Assembly: GCA_031546845.1 (NCBI GenBank)
Contig: JAVBJT010000021.1
Span: 62,001-126,000, forward strand
Origin: Azoarcus sp031546845
Lineage (GTDB): Bacteria; Pseudomonadota; Gammaproteobacteria; Burkholderiales; Rhodocyclaceae
Direction of reading: 5' to 3'
Length of the DNA: 64,000 nt
A model generated the notes under the pieces. The model was not told the DNA's origin. It saw only the letters and a program-made list of their open reading frames with translations, and did not search any database. Of the stretch, positions 60,287-64,000 are shown in pieces (positions within the stretch are counted from its first letter, which is position 1; each line of letters starts with the position of its first letter). The translations under genes were made by a program, and so were the position numbers.

Positions 60287-61455
60287 CAGTCCTCTGTTTT
60301 GATCCGTTCGTTCTTTTCACCCGCTGATTCATTGCGAAAAGGCGCGCGTTCGGTCAACTCGTCGAGATAGAAGCCGATGCCGGCGCTCTCCCGCTGAAGA
60401 AAATCATCGACCGCACTGCGAAAACGCGGATCGGCGATCCAGTGGGCCGAATAGGTTTTGACCGGCAGCAGGCCGCGTGAAAGTTTGTGTTCCCCTTGCG
60501 CGCCGCCTTCAAAACGGGCTAAGCCGTGGGCGATGCAGTAGTCGATGGCCTGGTAGTAGCACAGTTCGAAATGCAGGAACGGTAGTGCTTCGCTTGCTCC
60601 CCAATAGCGGCCGTAGAGCGCTTCGCCATCACAGAGAAAAAATGCGCTGGCCACGAGCTGCTTGGCGCGTGTAGCGACGAGCAGGCGTACGTTGTCGGGG
60701 CGTTCCTGGGCGAACGAGAGGAAAAAGTCAGCGTTCAGATAGGGCGTGGCGTTGTGCCGCGCATAGGTAGTGGCGTAGCAGTGGTGGAAAAATGCCCAGT
60801 CCGCCTCGCTGGCGTTGTGGCCGTCGAGCCAATGCAGAGTCAGACCGTGAGCGGCTGCGCGGCGCCGTTCCTGGCGGATTTTTTTACGCTTGTCGTGATT
60901 CAGGCGAGCGAGAAAATCGTCAAAATCGGCATACTCCGCGTTGTACCAATGGAATTGAACGCCCTGGCGTAACGGCAGGCCCGCTTCCCGCAGCCATTCC
61001 GCTTCTTCCATGGTGGGAAAGAGCAGATGCAATGACGACAGGCCGCTATCGGCGGCGAGTGCGAGTACGGCATCGAGCAAGGCGCGGCGGTCTGTCGCGG
61101 TGGCGCCGAGCAGACGCGCTCCGGGAATCGGCGTGAAAGGGATGGCGGCAAGCCATTTGGGGTAGTAGTGCAAGCCGTGGCGCCGGTATGCCTCGGCCCA
61201 GGCCCAGTCGAAAACGTATTCGCCGTATGAGTGGCGCTTTTCGTACAGAGGCAGTGCGGCGGCAAGCCGGCCGCCGCGCCACAGGGTTGCGTGTCGGGGT
61301 GTCCAGCCGGTGCCCGGGCCGACACAGCCGGTGCGTTCGAGGCCGTGCAGATAGGCGTGGGAGAGGCAGGGTTGCTTGCCGGCGATTGCATCCCAGTCCT
61401 TGGCCGGAATGCCGGCCAGCGTGGGGATGAGGTGAAAGCCGTCGGAATAAGGCAT
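60286..61455 (-). CDS. FemAB-like/GNAT-fold protein (DUF482-type)
   Basis: This 389-residue protein resembles the peptidogalycan biosynthesis/recognition (COG3146, DUF482) group of GNAT-fold proteins. Recognised segments are SHAYLHGLERTGCVG, RLAAALPLYEKRHSYGEYVFDWAWAEAY, LTPIPG-like FTPIPGARLLG and FEGGAQGEHKLSRGLLPV near the end. No signal peptide or membrane segment is seen. The acceptor substrate is unknown. It is convergent with ppa. Confidence 0.85.
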   Translation of the reverse strand: MPYSDGFHLIPTLAGIPAKDWDAIAGKQPCLSHAYLHGLERTGCVGPGTGWTPRHATLWRGGRLAAALPLYEKRHSYGEYVFDWAWAEAYRRHGLHYYPKWLAAIPFTPIPGARLLGATATDRRALLDAVLALAADSGLSSLHLLFPTMEEAEWLREAGLPLRQGVQFHWYNAEYADFDDFLARLNHDKRKKIRQERRRAAAHGLTLHWLDGHNASEADWAFFHHCYATTYARHNATPYLNADFFLSFAQERPDNVRLLVATRAKQLVASAFFLCDGEALYGRYWGASEALPFLHFELCYYQAIDYCIAHGLARFEGGAQGEHKLSRGLLPVKTYSAHWIADPRFRSAVDDFLQRESAGIGFYLDELTERAPFRNESAGEKNERIKTED

Positions 61456-61688
61456 GCTCGATTCCAGCGTTGTGGGTCGAATGGGGTATCTTTTATCTTG
61501 CCGCCCGATGCCAAACGGGCGAAGCCGCTGGCGATTCCCGCTCGTGGGCGTGAGTTCAAGGTATAATCCGCCGCCATTTGTGGGGGCGGTGGTGAGTCTG
61601 GCGCATTTCGTCGCGCGCCTCGCGCTGCGGATTCGGGGCGGCGGCGCGTATAGCTTCCAGTGGCCCCATTGAGACAGCGATAACCATT
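61456..61688. promoter_or_regulatory. lepA upstream region
   Basis: 233 bases between two divergent starts. The lepA ribosome site is near GAGACAG (61671-61677). No clear -10/-35 pair or palindrome was found. A GGTATAATC at 61559-61567 could be a -10 for lepA. Confidence 0.4.
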
Positions 61689-63485
<1,797 letters not shown>

Positions 63486-63532
63486 CCGACGAGCCAATGG
63501 GTGGGCTGCTAGCGACAATAGATGGAGTTCGT

Positions 63533-64000
63533 GTGAATTTTGCCCTGATTTTGCTTTTACTCCTGGTCGCCACCGGCGTCCTGTGGGCTGCTGATCGCTT
63601 CTACGCGCGCAAGCGCCGTGGAACGGGCGTGCCCGCGCCGTGGTGGGTCGAATACGGCGCGAGCTTTTTTCCGGTGATCGCGCTTGTTTTCGGCTTGCGC
63701 TCGTTTGTTGTCGAACCGTTCAAGATTCCGTCCGGTTCGATGATTCCGACCTTGCTCGTGGGCGATTACATTCTGGTCAATAAATGGACCTACGGCATTC
63801 GTTTGCCGGTTATCAACAAGAAAATCATCGACATCAACCAGCCAGCGCGCGGCGATGTGATGGTGTTCCGCTATCCGGCCAATCCATCAGATGACTACAT
63901 CAAGCGTGTTGTCGGCTTGCCCGGCGACAAGGTGGAGTACATCGACAAACGCCTGCGCATCAACGGCCAGCCTGTTGATACCGAACCCACGAGCGATTAT
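63533..64000 (+). CDS. lepB: Signal peptidase I, N-terminal part
   Basis: The first 156 codons are in the window; the gene continues past the edge. The start is GTG at 63533 with GGAG at 63524-63527. Two hydrophobic segments (ALILLLLLVATGVLW and ASFFPVIALVFGLRSFVV) precede the catalytic part. The nucleophile serine is in IPSGSMIPTLLVGDYILVNK and the general-base lysine in DDYIKRVVGLPGDKV. The enzyme cleaves signal peptides at the inner membrane. Linked to lepA. Confidence 0.97.
   Translation, partial: MNFALILLLLLVATGVLWAADRFYARKRRGTGVPAPWWVEYGASFFPVIALVFGLRSFVVEPFKIPSGSMIPTLLVGDYILVNKWTYGIRLPVINKKIIDINQPARGDVMVFRYPANPSDDYIKRVVGLPGDKVEYIDKRLRINGQPVDTEPTSDY

Overview
The window is GC-rich chromosomal DNA from a betaproteobacterium. 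The evidence is gene content and order typical of that class: lysC followed by tRNA-Ser, divergent ppx/ppk, an rnfABCDGE-nth operon, aat-bpt-pyrD, alaA next to hom, lepA-lepB, and a class I PHA synthase. A Rhodocyclales-like or related lineage is plausible, but I cannot fix genus or species from sequence alone.

Layout. 1-2.3 kb: the end of a biotin-carrying acyl-CoA carboxylase, tRNA-Ser(GCU) and aspartokinase. 2.4-7.1 kb: a small HTH regulator with a palindromic operator candidate, a radical SAM protein divergent from queD, a desaturase and an MscS-type channel. 7.1-19.6 kb: a long minus-strand run. It starts with ppx and continues with an MlaE/F/D-type lipid ABC system and its lipoprotein, an acyl-CoA ligase, an enoyl-CoA hydratase, tatD, purN, a DUF3108 protein, an RsmB-like methyltransferase and a secreted PLD-like nuclease. 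19.8-24 kb: ppk and small conserved genes. 24-29 kb: a PAAR-Rhs effector with an AT-rich toxin tip and a putative lipoprotein immunity gene. 29.3-35.4 kb: the Rnf complex and endonuclease III. 35.5-43.8 kb: a solute-binding protein, pyrD, the N-degron transferases bpt and aat, and a three-part Fbp ferric-iron importer whose fbpA faces a DUF2325 gene across two Fur-box-like sites. 43.8-47.1 kb: an accessory scar with a decayed resolvase, an orphan hypothetical gene and an HflX-like GTPase. 47.1-54 kb: an NlpC/P60 peptidase, hom, GNAT, alaA, an Mth938-like protein, Bcp, PIN-PhoH and a universal stress protein. 54.4-61.5 kb: phaC, a MerR-family regulator divergent from copA-copZ, ppa and a FemAB-like protein. 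61.7-64 kb: lepA and the start of lepB.

How the genes fit together. Storage and energy (polyphosphate by ppk/ppx, PHA by phaC, pyrophosphatase, Rnf), metal handling (Fbp iron import with Fur-like sites, copper export by CopA/CopZ) and envelope lipid transport dominate. No rRNA, CRISPR array, intact insertion sequence or prophage was seen.

The least explained parts are a very strong hairpin inside the start of queD, a decamer tandem repeat abutting tatD, the Rhs toxin tip with its inner-membrane-type lipoprotein partner, the accessory scar around the HflX paralogue, and a MerR regulator whose cysteine pattern does not match the usual copper type.
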